64,000 nucleotides of DNA, from the NCBI RefSeq assembly GCF_013044135.1, contig NZ_JABEPP010000007.1, positions 62,001 to 126,000 on the forward strand, in the 5' to 3' direction. Below the pieces are notes generated by a model. It ran no database searches. It had not been told where the DNA came from and saw only the letters and a list, made by a program, of their open reading frames with translations. The DNA comes from Enterovirga aerilata. GTDB lineage: Bacteria; Pseudomonadota; Alphaproteobacteria; Rhizobiales; Beijerinckiaceae. Position 1 is the first letter of the stretch; each line of letters opens with the position of its first letter. The position numbers and the translations under genes are program-made. This document shows, piece after piece, positions 18,045 to 27,580 of the stretch.

Positions 18045-18869
18045 ATGCTCATCGCCCAGATCACCGACCTGCACGTCCGCCCGCGCGGAAAGCCCGCCTA
18101 CCGAGTCTCCGAGACCAACATGATGGTCGAGCGGGCCGTGGACGCCCTCATGGCCCTCCGGCCGCGCCCCGATCTCGTGATCGTCACGGGGGACATGACC
18201 GATTGCGGGCTGCCGGAGGAATACGAGCTGCTTCGCTCCATCCTGGCGCGGCTCACGATCCCGACCTTCATGGTGCCGGGCAACCACGACCGGCGCGAGA
18301 CCTTCCGCGAGGCTTTCCCCGGGCATCCGGCCATGCCGGAAGGCTTCGTCCAGTTCACGATCGAGGAGGGGCCGGTCCGGCTGATCGGCCTCGACACGCT
18401 GGTCCCCGGCCAGAGCCACGGCGCGCTGTGCGAACGCCGCCTCGCCTTCCTGGACGAGGCACTCGGGCGCGACCGCGACCGGCCGGCGATCGTGTTCATG
18501 CACCACCCGCCCTTCGCCTGCGGCATCCGGCACATGGACCGCATCCGCCTGCTGGACGGTGCGGAGCGTTTGGCCGAAATCGTGTCGCGCCACCCGCACG
18601 TGGAGCGCATCCTCTGCGGCCACCATCACCGGCCGATCCAGACCCGCTTCGCCGGCACGATCGCCTCCATCGCGCCCGGCGTGGCCCACCAGGTCGCGCT
18701 CGACATCACGGACGAGCACGAGGGTGCGCTGGTCCTCGAGCCGCCGGCCTACCAGCTCCACCTCTTCGCGCCCGCGATGGGCCTCGTCTCGCATACGGGC
18801 TATGTGGAGCGCTTCCCCGGCCCGTTCCCCTTCGTGCTCGACGCGGATTATCCGGGCGGGGACATCTAG
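18045..18869 (+). CDS. Calcineurin-like metallophosphoesterase (GpdQ/Icc-type phosphodiesterase)
   Basis: This 274-residue cytoplasmic enzyme shows the full dimetal motif set: D8-L-H10, GDMTD (D50), GNHD (N80, H81), MHHPP and GHHH. The family hydrolyses phosphodiesters such as glycerophosphodiesters or cyclic nucleotides. Position right after an Ugp-like importer suggests intracellular cleavage of an imported glycerophosphodiester. ATG 18045 is the only start near the conserved LIAQITDLH beginning. Confidence 0.9.
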   Translation: MLIAQITDLHVRPRGKPAYRVSETNMMVERAVDALMALRPRPDLVIVTGDMTDCGLPEEYELLRSILARLTIPTFMVPGNHDRRETFREAFPGHPAMPEGFVQFTIEEGPVRLIGLDTLVPGQSHGALCERRLAFLDEALGRDRDRPAIVFMHHPPFACGIRHMDRIRLLDGAERLAEIVSRHPHVERILCGHHHRPIQTRFAGTIASIAPGVAHQVALDITDEHEGALVLEPPAYQLHLFAPAMGLVSHTGYVERFPGPFPFVLDADYPGGDI

Positions 18870-18927
18870 CCTGCGGCAGTCGGGCGACATAGGCTTCCCC
18901 GTCAGAACGAAGACGGGGAGGAAGACG

Positions 18928-20202
18928 ATGATGCGGATCGCGGATTTGGCGCGAGCCGTGCCGGTCCTGCTGGCGCTGCTGGCCGGGCCGGCCCTGGCGG
19001 GCGAGGCGCCGCCCGAGGCGCAGGGCTTCTCGCCCGAGCGCCTCGCGCGGATCGCCCCCGTCATGAAGGAGGAGATCGCCAAGGGCACCATGCCCGGCGC
19101 CGTGACCCTGATCGCCCGCAACGGCAAGGTCGTCCATTTCGAGGCGCACGGCTTCCTCGATGCCGCGAAGACCAAGCCGATGCCGAAGGACGCCGTCTTC
19201 CGGGGCTTCTCCATGACGAAGCCGGTCGTCGCGGTCGCCGCGCTGGCGCTGATCGAGCAGGGCAGGATGAGCCTGCGCGACCCGATCTCGAACTGGTGGC
19301 CCGAATTCAAGGAGATGAAGGTCTTCACCGAGGTGCGGGACGAGCGCGGGCGCACGAGCCGCGTCGCGGTCCCGGCCAGGCGGCCCATCCTCGTCTGGGA
19401 CCTGTTCCGCCACACCTCCGGCCTGACCTATTCCGGGTCCGCGCCCTTCCCGGAGCTCAAGGAGGCCTACGAGAAGGCGGACGTGGAATCGGTGAATGCC
19501 GACCTCTCCAACGAGGAGTTCATCAAGCGGCTCGCCGCGATCCCGCTGGCCTACGAGCCGGGCACGCGCTGGGAATACGGGCTCTCGACGGACGTGCTCG
19601 GGTTGCTCGTGGAGAAGGTCGCGGGCAAGCGTCTCGACATCCACCTGGACGAGACGATCTTCAGGCCGCTCGGGATGAAGGACACGAGCTTCCAGGCGAA
19701 GCCGGAGCAGCTTTCGCGTCTGGCCGACGCGCTCGATGCCGATCCCCAGAAGGCGGGGCTCTGGAAGGCGGCGCGTATCGAGGAGGATCCCGGCAAGCGC
19801 TACCTCCGCGGCGGCGCCGGCGCCGTGATCACGGCCGAGGATTATCTCCGCTTCGCCCAGATGGTGCTCAACGGGGGGCAGCTCGACGGGGTGCGCATCA
19901 TCTCGCGCGAGAGCGTCGAATTCATGCTGTCCAACCACATCCAGGGGCTTGAAGGCTCACCCTTCCCGACCACGGGTCCGGGCTACGGCTTTGGCCTCGG
20001 CTGGGGCGTGCGGCTCGACGAGGGCGGCGCCTATGCGCCGGGCTCGAAGGGGGATGCGATGTGGGCCGGCGCCGGCGGGACCAGCTTCACGGTCGACCCG
20101 AAGGAGAAGATCGTCGGCATCATCCTGACGGCGGCGCCGAACACGCGCCTGCACACCCGGTTCCTGTTCAAGAACCTGATCTACGGCGCGCTGGTGGAGT
20201 GA
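18928..20202 (+). CDS. Serine hydrolase (beta-lactamase/EstB-like, class C fold)
   Basis: This 424-residue secreted protein has a signal peptide ending near GPALAG. It has catalytic SxxK in GFSMTKPV (S95, K98), a Tyr motif in WEYGLSTDVLG and a third-box equivalent in AGAGGTSF. It is therefore a penicillin-recognising-fold hydrolase, more like carboxylesterases or D-aminopeptidases than dedicated beta-lactamases. A GGGGAGGAAGACG ribosome-binding site precedes tandem ATGs at 18928 and 18931. Substrate unknown. Confidence 0.85.
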   Translation: MMRIADLARAVPVLLALLAGPALAGEAPPEAQGFSPERLARIAPVMKEEIAKGTMPGAVTLIARNGKVVHFEAHGFLDAAKTKPMPKDAVFRGFSMTKPVVAVAALALIEQGRMSLRDPISNWWPEFKEMKVFTEVRDERGRTSRVAVPARRPILVWDLFRHTSGLTYSGSAPFPELKEAYEKADVESVNADLSNEEFIKRLAAIPLAYEPGTRWEYGLSTDVLGLLVEKVAGKRLDIHLDETIFRPLGMKDTSFQAKPEQLSRLADALDADPQKAGLWKAARIEEDPGKRYLRGGAGAVITAEDYLRFAQMVLNGGQLDGVRIISRESVEFMLSNHIQGLEGSPFPTTGPGYGFGLGWGVRLDEGGAYAPGSKGDAMWAGAGGTSFTVDPKEKIVGIILTAAPNTRLHTRFLFKNLIYGALVE

Positions 20203-20299
20203 CTGTGGCGAGCAGGACGCGGCGAGCCGCGGAGCGAGAGCGCCCTTGCTCTGCGGCAAGGCCCTTGCTTCCGTGGAGATCGACCGCTGGAGCCCATCA

Positions 20300-21862
20300 A
20301 TGTCACGTTCGTTGTCCCGAGTTCTCGCCGCCGCAGGCCTACTTCTGTCTGCCGGGCCGGTGCTCGCGCAGGGTACGCCGTCCCCGAAGGGCGGCACGCT
20401 CCATGCGATCGTCGCACCCGAGCCACCCAGCCTGATGGTCGGGCTGTTCCAGAACGGCCCGACCCAGACCGTGGCGGGCAACATCTATGAATCGCTCCTG
20501 CGCTACGACGCCAAGCTCGAACCGCAGCCATCGCTCGCCGAGCGCTGGGAGGTATCGTCGGACCAGAAGACCTACACGTTCCACCTCCGCCGGAACGCCA
20601 AGTGGCATGACGGGAAGCCATTCTCCGCGGACGACGTCGTCTTCTCGCTCGAGGTGTTCCACCGGAGCACTCACCCGCGCGTCCGGCCGATCCTCAACGC
20701 GCAGGTGGAGAAGATCGAGAAGGTCGACGACCATCAGGTCCGCATCGTGCTCAAGCAGCCCTTCGCGCCGCTCCTGACCATCTTCGAGCCGGGCTCGGCG
20801 ACGATGGTGCCCAAGCACATCTACGAGGGCACCGACTACCGCGCCAATCCGATGAACAACACGCCGATCGGCACGGGCCCGATGAAGCTGAAGGAGTGGC
20901 GGAAGGGCTCGTTCATCCACCTGGTCCGGAACGAGGATTACTACCTGCCCGGCAAGCCGGCGCTGGCCGAGACCTATTTCCGCATCGTACCGGACGCCGC
21001 GGCCCGCGCGGTCGCCTACGAGAAGGGCGAGGTGGACGTGTTGACGGGCGGGTCGGTCGAGGTCTTCGACATCCCGCGCCTGGCGAAGCTGCCGAATACC
21101 TGCGTCGAGCGGAAGGGTTGGGAGATGTTCGCCCCCGTCGGCATGGTGATCATGAACCTCCGCAACGGCCCCCTCGCCAACAAGGAGTTCCGTCAGGGCT
21201 TGATGCACGCGATCGACCGCGAGTTCTCCAGGGACGTCGTATGGTCCGGCTATGCCCGGGTCGCGACCGGGCCCCTGAACGCGAGCACGAAGTTCTACAC
21301 CGACGACGTGCGGAAATACCCGTACGACCTGAAGAAGGCGAAGGAACTGATCGCCAAGTCGGGCTACAAGGGCGAGCCGCTGAGGCTCCTGCCGCTGCCA
21401 TACGGCGAGACGTGGACGCGCTGGGGCGAGCAGATCAAGCAGAACCTGGAGGAAGCCGGGGTCAAGATCCAGGCCGAGACCACCGATGTCGCGGGCTGGA
21501 ACAAGCGCATGGGCGAGTGGGACTTCGACCTCGCCTTCAACTATCCCTACCAGTACGGCGATCCGGCGCTCGGCGTCGCGCGCCAGTATATCTCCTCCAA
21601 CATCGTCAAGGGATCGCCCTTCGTGAACAACGGCGGCTATTCCAATCCCGAGGTCGATCGTCTCTTCGCCGAGGCGGCCAATGCGCCGGCCGAGAAGCGG
21701 CCGGAACTCTACAAGAAGGTGCAGCAGATCCTGGTGGAGGACGTCCCGATCCTGTGGCTCACCGACATGGAGTTCCCGATGGTTCATCGCTGCAACGTCA
21801 AGGACTTGGCGACGACCGCGATCGGCATGAACGACGCCTTGCGCGACGCGCGCAAGGAGTAG
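20300..21862 (+). CDS. ABC transporter substrate-binding protein, family 5 (peptide/nickel type), orphan
   Basis: This 520-residue periplasmic protein has a signal peptide (MSRSLSRVLAAAGLLLSAG, cleavage after VLAQ). SBP family 5 features include NIYESLLRYDAKLEPQPSLAERWEVSSD, TYTFHLRRNAKWHDGKPFSADDVVFS and GTGPMKLKEW. No cognate permease or ATPase genes are nearby, so it probably feeds a transporter encoded elsewhere. The downstream flavoprotein is only 26 bp away and may be co-transcribed. Confidence 0.88.
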   Translation: MSRSLSRVLAAAGLLLSAGPVLAQGTPSPKGGTLHAIVAPEPPSLMVGLFQNGPTQTVAGNIYESLLRYDAKLEPQPSLAERWEVSSDQKTYTFHLRRNAKWHDGKPFSADDVVFSLEVFHRSTHPRVRPILNAQVEKIEKVDDHQVRIVLKQPFAPLLTIFEPGSATMVPKHIYEGTDYRANPMNNTPIGTGPMKLKEWRKGSFIHLVRNEDYYLPGKPALAETYFRIVPDAAARAVAYEKGEVDVLTGGSVEVFDIPRLAKLPNTCVERKGWEMFAPVGMVIMNLRNGPLANKEFRQGLMHAIDREFSRDVVWSGYARVATGPLNASTKFYTDDVRKYPYDLKKAKELIAKSGYKGEPLRLLPLPYGETWTRWGEQIKQNLEEAGVKIQAETTDVAGWNKRMGEWDFDLAFNYPYQYGDPALGVARQYISSNIVKGSPFVNNGGYSNPEVDRLFAEAANAPAEKRPELYKKVQQILVEDVPILWLTDMEFPMVHRCNVKDLATTAIGMNDALRDARKE

Positions 21863-21888
21863 CGCTCACGGCGCGACGGAGAACGAGG

Positions 21889-22521
21889 ATGGACCTGGGC
21901 GAAACGGATCACGCGCCGATCCGGGATCACGAGGAGTTGCGCGGCCATTTCGGCCCGGTGAACCCGCTGGCCGAGAACAAGGTTTTGACCCGGCTCGATC
22001 ATTTCTGCCGCGACTTCATCGCGCTCTCGCCATTCCTCGTGTTGGCGAGTTCGGACGGGCAGGGGGGCGCCGATGCGAGCCCGCGCGGCGACGCGCCGGG
22101 CTTCGTGAAGGTCCTGGATGACCGGACGCTGCTCATCCCGGACCGGCGCGGCAACAACCGGGTGGACAGCTTCGGCAACATCCTGGCGTCACCCGGCATC
22201 GGGCTCATCTTCCTTGTGCCCGGCATCAACGAAACGCTGCGCGTCAACGGCAACGCCCGGATCACGCGCGACGCCTCGCTGCTGGAGCCGCTGGCCGTCC
22301 AGGGCAAGGCTCCCACGATCGGTCTCCTGGTCGACGTGCGGGAAGCCTTCTTCCATTGCGGCAAGGCGCTGATGCGCTCCAGGCTGTGGGATCCCTCCGT
22401 CCAGGTGGAGCGGTCGCGCTTTCCGACGCTGGGAAGGATCATCGCCGAGCAGACGAAGGCCATCGAGGTGAGCGAGGCCGAGAAGGTGATGGAGGAAGGC
22501 TACCGTACGCGTCTCTACTGA
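21889..22521 (+). CDS. Pyridoxamine 5'-phosphate oxidase (PPOX)-like FMN-binding protein
   Basis: This 210-residue split-barrel flavoprotein has LSPFLVLASSDGQGGADASPRGD (FMN phosphate-binding region), LIPDRRGNNRVDSFGNI, IGLIFLVPGINETLRVNG and a C-terminal FHCGKALMRSRLWDP segment. This matches the MSMEG_1061-type PPOX subfamily. It would be a cytoplasmic oxidoreductase of unknown substrate. It ends 15 bp from the convergent uvrB stop. Confidence 0.85.
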   Translation: MDLGETDHAPIRDHEELRGHFGPVNPLAENKVLTRLDHFCRDFIALSPFLVLASSDGQGGADASPRGDAPGFVKVLDDRTLLIPDRRGNNRVDSFGNILASPGIGLIFLVPGINETLRVNGNARITRDASLLEPLAVQGKAPTIGLLVDVREAFFHCGKALMRSRLWDPSVQVERSRFPTLGRIIAEQTKAIEVSEAEKVMEEGYRTRLY

Positions 22522-22536
22522 GGCGCCGGACGTGGC

Positions 22537-25410
22537 CTAACCCTTTCTCCGCCGCCCCTTCCATGTCGGCTTCCCGCCGCCGAGTCCTTCGGTTGACCGC
22601 GGCACAGGTCGACTCGGCAGCGGGCCGGAATGGAGCGGCAGCTCGCGCGCATGCGGCCCCATCTCGTCAAGGGTGGGCTTGCGCGGTCCCGAATCGCGGC
22701 CGGGCTTCGGGAAGCCCTTGCCGACCGGCTCGGCGCGGCCGGCTGCCCGGGGCGCAGCCCCGGCACGCGGGCCGGCATAGCGGCCGGCCGCCGCCTCGAC
22801 ATCGCCCTGCGAGGCCTTGGGGTCGACCCCGAGCGTCAGCTCGGTCATCTGGAGCCGCTTGAGCTCGTCCCGGAGACGCGCGGCCTCCTCGAAATCGAGA
22901 TCGGCCGCGGCCGCCCGCATGCGCTTCTCCAGATCCGCGATGACGGCCTTGAGGTTGTGCCCGATCGTGACCGCCTGGCCGGCCATGCCGGTATCGACCC
23001 GGACGTGGTCGCGCTCGGCGACCGATTCCAGGATGTTGGCGATGTCGCGCTTGATCGATTGCGGCGTGATGCCGTGAGCGGCGTTGTAGGCGAGCTGCTT
23101 CTCGCGCCGGCGCTCGGTCTCCGCCATGGCGCGCTCCATCGAGCCCGTCACCTTGTCGGCATAGAGGATCACCTTGCCGTCGACGTTGCGGGCGGCGCGC
23201 CCGATCGTCTGGATGAGCGAGGTCTCCGACCGCAGGAAGCCCTCCTTGTCGGCATCCAGGATCGCGACGAGCGCGCATTCGGGGATGTCGAGCCCCTCGC
23301 GCAGCAGGTTGATGCCCACCAGCACGTCGAAGGCGCCGAGCCGGAGGTCGCGGATGATCTCGATGCGCTCGATCGTGTCGATGTCGGAATGCATGTAGCG
23401 CACCCGCACCTTGTTCTCGTGCAGGTACTCGGTGAGGTCCTCGGCCATGCGCTTCGTCAGCACCGTCACGAGCGTGCGGTAGCCTTTCGCCGCCACCTGG
23501 CGGATCTCGCCCAGAACGTCGTCCACCTGCGACCGCGCCGGGCGCACCTCGACCGGCGGATCGACGAGGCCGGTCGGGCGGATCACCTGCTCGACGAAGA
23601 CGCCGGCGGCCTGCTGCATCTCCCACGGTCCCGGCGTCGCCGAGACGTGGATCGATTGCGGCCGCATCGCGTCCCATTCCTCGAAGCGGAGCGGGCGGTT
23701 GTCCATGCAGGAGGGCAGGCGGAAGCCGTATTCGGCCAGCGTCGCCTTGCGGCGGAAGTCGCCCCGGTACATGGCGCCGATCTGCGGCACCGTGACGTGG
23801 CTTTCGTCCGTGAAGACGAGGGCGTTGTCGGGCAGGTACTCGAAGAGCGTCGGCGGCGGCTCGCCCGGCCGGCGGCCGGTCAGGTAGCGCGAATAATTCT
23901 CGATGCCGGGGCACGAGCCGGTCGCCTCGATCATCTCCAGGTCGAACTGCGTGCGCTGCTCCAGCCGCTGCGCCTCCAGGAAGCGGCCCATGCGGTTGAG
24001 CTCCTCGAGCCGCTGGCGCAGCTCCTCCTTGATCGCCCGCGTCGCCTGCTGGAGGGTGGGCTTCGGCGTGACGTAATGCGAGTTCGCGTAGATCTTCACG
24101 AACTTGAGCTCGCTGCTCTTCTGCCCGGTGAGGGGGTCGAACTCGACGATGGATTCGACCTCGTCGCCGAAGAGCGAGATGCGCCAGGCCCGGTCCTCCA
24201 AGTGCGCCGGAAAAAGCTCGATCGTATCGCCCCGGACCCGGAAGGTGCCGCGCGAAAAGTCCATGCTCGTGCGCTTGTACTGGAGCGCGACGAGGTCGGC
24301 GATGAGCTGGCGCTGCTCGATGCGCTCCCCCACCGTCACCGCGAAGGTCATCGCCGTGTAGGTCTCGACCGAGCCGATGCCGTAGATGCAGGAGACGGAG
24401 GCCACGATGATGACGTCGTCGCGCTCCAGCAGCGCGCGCGTCGCGGCGTGGCGCATGCGGTCGATCTGCTCGTTGATGGACGAATCCTTCTCGATATAGA
24501 GGTCCGTCCGCGGCACATAGGCCTCAGGCTGATAGTAGTCGTAGTACGAGACGAAGTACTCGACCGCGTTCTCGGGGAAGAAGGACTTGAACTCGCCGTA
24601 GAGCTGGGCCGCAAGGGTCTTGTTGGGCGCGAGGATCAGGGCCGGCCGCTGCGTCTCGGCGATGACCTGCGCCATGGTGAAGGTCTTGCCGGAGCCGGTG
24701 ACGCCGAGGAGCACCTGGTCGCGCTCCTGGGCCCGGATGCCCTGCACGAGCTCGGCGATGGCGGTCGGCTGGTCGCCCGACGGCCTGTAGTCCGAGACGA
24801 GCTTGAAGCGGATGCCGCCTTCCGACTTCTCGGGCCGCGGCGGCCGGTGCGGGATCCATCTCTGCCCGTTCTTGAACAGCGGATTGCCGCTCTCGAGCAG
24901 GTCGGACAGCGCCTTCACGGTCGCGGAGAGGCCCGCGGAGGAGGGCAGGGCGGTATCGTCGTCCTCGCGGCCGTCGTCCGGCGCCGGCGGAGAGAGGTCG
25001 GACGGCACAGGCGATCCGGACGGGCGGGAGGGCACCCCCGATTTCGGCGTCCTCGCCCGGCGGGATGCCGCGCTCTCGCCGGCCTCTCTTCCCTCGCCCG
25101 AGGTGAGCGCGCCAAGCCCCAAGGCCTCGGCGAGCTCCGGATCGAGCCCCCCGGCAGGGCCGGGATCGAAGGCTGTCTGCGGCGCCTCGGCGAAGCCGGC
25201 CGGCGCCACCTCGGCCTTGGCGGAGCGCCGGCGGCCCGGCGCCGCCTGAGCCGCGGCGGGGCTGGCATTGCCGCGTGCGATGCCCGGATTGAGCAGTTTG
25301 GCGAGATGGGAATCGAGCGGCTTCAGCTCGGGCTTGGTCGCCTTCGGCTGCGCGCGGGCACGCGCCCTGCGCCCGTCCTCGCCGGCGGCGCTCTTGGGAG
25401 TCCTGGCCAT
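22537..25410 (-). CDS. uvrB: Excinuclease ABC subunit B with long N-terminal extension
   Basis: This 957-residue protein is UvrB, the damage-verifying helicase-like subunit of nucleotide excision repair. The conserved core starts near residue 199 ([21 protein letters not shown]), Walker A GVTGSGKT is at 236-243, and the beta-hairpin region [12 protein letters not shown] follows. Helicase motifs are in ESHVTVPQI and QTIGRAARN, and the C-terminal UVR motif is in [18 protein letters not shown]. About 200 residues of Ala/Pro/Arg-rich low complexity precede the core and about 85 follow it, against roughly 670 residues in the canonical enzyme. The start is [10 protein letters not shown]; the upstream in-frame ATG lacks support. 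Confidence 0.95.
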   Translation of the reverse strand: MARTPKSAAGEDGRRARARAQPKATKPELKPLDSHLAKLLNPGIARGNASPAAAQAAPGRRRSAKAEVAPAGFAEAPQTAFDPGPAGGLDPELAEALGLGALTSGEGREAGESAASRRARTPKSGVPSRPSGSPVPSDLSPPAPDDGREDDDTALPSSAGLSATVKALSDLLESGNPLFKNGQRWIPHRPPRPEKSEGGIRFKLVSDYRPSGDQPTAIAELVQGIRAQERDQVLLGVTGSGKTFTMAQVIAETQRPALILAPNKTLAAQLYGEFKSFFPENAVEYFVSYYDYYQPEAYVPRTDLYIEKDSSINEQIDRMRHAATRALLERDDVIIVASVSCIYGIGSVETYTAMTFAVTVGERIEQRQLIADLVALQYKRTSMDFSRGTFRVRGDTIELFPAHLEDRAWRISLFGDEVESIVEFDPLTGQKSSELKFVKIYANSHYVTPKPTLQQATRAIKEELRQRLEELNRMGRFLEAQRLEQRTQFDLEMIEATGSCPGIENYSRYLTGRRPGEPPPTLFEYLPDNALVFTDESHVTVPQIGAMYRGDFRRKATLAEYGFRLPSCMDNRPLRFEEWDAMRPQSIHVSATPGPWEMQQAAGVFVEQVIRPTGLVDPPVEVRPARSQVDDVLGEIRQVAAKGYRTLVTVLTKRMAEDLTEYLHENKVRVRYMHSDIDTIERIEIIRDLRLGAFDVLVGINLLREGLDIPECALVAILDADKEGFLRSETSLIQTIGRAARNVDGKVILYADKVTGSMERAMAETERRREKQLAYNAAHGITPQSIKRDIANILESVAERDHVRVDTGMAGQAVTIGHNLKAVIADLEKRMRAAAADLDFEEAARLRDELKRLQMTELTLGVDPKASQGDVEAAAGRYAGPRAGAAPRAAGRAEPVGKGFPKPGRDSGPRKPTLDEMGPHARELPLHSGPLPSRPVPRSTEGLGGGKPTWKGRRRKG

Positions 25411-25545
25411 ACCCGAATATGGGACGAGTCGAGGGGCGCGGGAAGGAGTTGCTCGGTCGCGGCGGGCCAATCACGCGCATGTCAAAGGCGGACAGGAACC
25501 GGCCAAGCTGGGGGCTGTTCTCCAACCATCATGGAGAACGCTCAA

Positions 25546-26097
25546 ATGAACCGATTTGCCGCCGCGGCGCTTTGCCTGGCTCTCGCCGGCCCGGTCCACG
25601 CACAGTCCCTCGGGGAGCGGACTGGCGTGAACTCGATGCTCGGCATCGCGCCCAAGACCGAGGATTTCGTGAAGGAGGCCGCCTCGAGCGACATGTTCGA
25701 GATCCAGTCGAGCCAGCTTGCCGTGGAGCGGGCGGCCGACGAGCGCGTCAAGACCTTCGCCCAGCAGATGATCACGGACCACACCAAGACCTCGACCGAG
25801 ATGAAGGGCATGGTCCAGGCCGGGACGGTCAAGGCCGAGATCCCGGCGGAGATGCTGCCCTCGCATCAGAAGATGCTGGACAAGCTCAAGGGCCTGAACG
25901 GCGCCGACTTCACGCGGCAATATCTCGACGACCAGGTCACGGCGCACAAGGAGGCGGTCTCGCTGTTCGAGCGCTACGGCAAGGGCGGCGACAACGAGCA
26001 GCTCAAGACCTGGGCCAGCAGCACGCTGCCGGCGCTGCAGCACCATCACCAGATGGCGCAGGATCTCGACAAGCAGAACGACGCCAGGAAGTCCTGA
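25546..26097 (+). CDS. DUF4142 family periplasmic protein
   Basis: This 183-residue protein has a signal peptide (MNRFAAAALCLALAGPVHAQ). It has the DUF4142 helical-bundle pattern: FVKEAASSDMFEIQSSQLA, KTFAQQMITDHTKTSTEM, FTRQYLDDQVTAHKEAVSLFERY and a C-terminal LPALQHHHQMAQDL with three histidines. The start at 25546 is preferred over 25531 because GGAG within the upstream ATGGAGAACG is a ribosome-binding site for it. It is divergent from uvrB. Function unknown; the family is often linked to envelope stress. Confidence 0.85.
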   Translation: MNRFAAAALCLALAGPVHAQSLGERTGVNSMLGIAPKTEDFVKEAASSDMFEIQSSQLAVERAADERVKTFAQQMITDHTKTSTEMKGMVQAGTVKAEIPAEMLPSHQKMLDKLKGLNGADFTRQYLDDQVTAHKEAVSLFERYGKGGDNEQLKTWASSTLPALQHHHQMAQDLDKQNDARKS

Positions 26098-26131
26098 CCT
26101 CCCCGGGGCGGCCGCCTGTTGGGGGCCGCCC

Positions 26132-26539
26132 TCATCTCGGGAGCGGCTTGAGGCCGTCCAGGAAGGCGGCGACCCGGCGGCGGTTCCAGGTCTCACCCTC
26201 GTTCCAGAACTGGAGCAGCGCCTCCTGGTTGGCCCTTACCTAGGCGCTGACGAGCGGGATCGCAGGACGAGAGATGTGGCTCGGCAGGAAATCGTCGCGC
26301 ACTTTCGGGTCAGGACCGATCGACATGACTAGGCATGGCTCCGCCCTGCCAGGTGTGCCGGGATACCACTTCACGCGCGGACCGTGCGACCCGAGCCGTG
26401 TCGAGATGAAGATCGTCCCTGGGACGTGAGTATCCTCCTCGTCCAGGTTTGCCATCTCGACGAGGACGTCTTCGCCGAATTCGTCAGGAGCCGCACGCTC
26501 CGGATCGCTTCGTGCTGCAGCCGGGCTGAGCTGTCTCAT
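26132..26539 (-). pseudogene. Hypothetical protein gene interrupted by an in-frame amber codon
   Basis: A 99-residue reading (26539 down to TAG at 26240-26242) contains DTHVPGTIFISTRLGSHGPRVKWYPG and ends IPLVSA. Directly after the TAG the same frame continues for 35 codons with protein-like sequence (VRANQEALLQFWNEGETW, then FLDGLKPLPR) to a TGA at 26132. A Trp codon TGG changed to TAG would restore one 135-residue protein. It is either a recent nonsense mutation or a shortened version. The family is not known to me with certainty; it resembles short DUF4160-like proteins. Confidence 0.55.
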
Positions 26540-26607
26540 CTTCGCGCCGTCCGAAGGATGTCATGGCATCACCATGGGCCTCCGATCGATCCCGCGCAAG
26601 CGACGGG

Positions 26608-27405
26608 CTAATGCTCCTCGGCCGCCAGCACCGCCTCGGCCCGGATCTCCTCCGTGAGCCGGGCTTTCAGCGCGTTGAACTCCGGCGTCGTCTTCATGCG
26701 ATAATCGCGCGGATGGGGGAGGTCGACCGGGACCTCCGCCTTGATGCGGCCGGGGCGGGCCGTCATGACCAGCACGCGCGAGGCGAGGAAGATCGCCTCC
26801 TCGATGTCATGCGTGACGAACAGCACCGTCTTGCGGTCGCGCTCCCAGATCCCGAGCAGCAATTCCTGCATCAGGGCGCGGGTCTGGTTGTCGAGCGCGC
26901 CGAAGGGCTCGTCGAGCAGCAGGATCGCCGGATCGTTGGCGAGCGCGCGCGCGATCGCGACCCGCTGCTGCATCCCGCCCGAAAGCTGCTTCGGCCAATG
27001 GCTGGCGAAGCCCGTCAGTCCCATCCGGGCGAGGTAATGATCGACGATCTCGCGGCGCCGCGCCTCCGGCACCCCGCGCTCGGCGAGCCCGTAGGCGATG
27101 TTCTGGGCGACGTTGAGCCAGGGAAAGAGCGTGTAGGACTGGAACACCATGCCCCGCTCCGGGCCGGGCTTCGTCACCTCGCGGCCGTCGAGGAGCACGC
27201 GCCCCGTCGTCGGCCGATCGAGGCCGGCGACGATGCGCAGCAGCGTCGACTTTCCGCAACCGGAGGGTCCGAGCAGCGTGATGAAGTCGTTCTCCGGCAC
27301 CGACAGATTGGTCGGCTGCAGTGCGGTCACGGGCGCGCCGCCATGCACGCCCGGGAAGACGCGCGACACGTTCTCGACGAGGAGCTTGGGTCTCACGAGC
27401 GCCAC
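26608..27405 (-). CDS. ABC transporter ATP-binding protein (SsuB/TauB-like)
   Basis: This 265-residue ATPase has Walker A GPSGCGKST, Q-loop MVFQSYTLFPW, signature LSGGMQQRVAIARAL, Walker B ILLLDEPFGALD and switch His in FVTHDIEEA. The PFGALDNQTR segment is typical of nitrate/sulfonate/taurine importers. The start is GTG 27405 or GTG 27396; both are plausible. It is the last gene of a leftward importer operon, separated from its permease by a repeat-rich gap. Confidence 0.9.
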   Translation of the reverse strand: MALVRPKLLVENVSRVFPGVHGGAPVTALQPTNLSVPENDFITLLGPSGCGKSTLLRIVAGLDRPTTGRVLLDGREVTKPGPERGMVFQSYTLFPWLNVAQNIAYGLAERGVPEARRREIVDHYLARMGLTGFASHWPKQLSGGMQQRVAIARALANDPAILLLDEPFGALDNQTRALMQELLLGIWERDRKTVLFVTHDIEEAIFLASRVLVMTARPGRIKAEVPVDLPHPRDYRMKTTPEFNALKARLTEEIRAEAVLAAEEH

Positions 27406-27409
27406 CGCC

Positions 27410-27570
27410 CGTTACCCTCCCCATCGCGGGGAGGGTCGACTGCGAAGCAGACGGGGTGGGGGGCCGTCCGCGTCGGGCGATCTCCTCCCGCCCCCCACCC
27501 GGCCCTCCTCCCCGGGGCTTCGCCCGGGGATCGGGCCACCCTCCCCGCCAGGGGGAGGGCACACGGGCGG
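27410..27570. repeat. REP-like palindrome cluster
   Basis: This gap between permease and ATPase genes is filled with GC-rich inverted repeats: ACCCTCCCC with GGGGAGGGT around 27415-27435, GGGGTGGGGGG with CCCCCCACCC at about 27454-27500, CCCCGGGGCTTCGCCCGGGG near 27510-27530, and ACCCTCCCC with GGGGGAGGG at about 27539-27559. It belongs to the same type of dispersed element seen at 7.2 and 17.9 kb and probably forms a strong structure in the operon mRNA. Confidence 0.65.
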
Positions 27571-27580
27571 CTTCTCCACG

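Noticed and set aside
22630-26097. Rightward open frame of about 1,155 codons across uvrB
   Set aside because: It is an antisense shadow of uvrB that runs into the true DUF4142 gene; only the last 183 codons are real.
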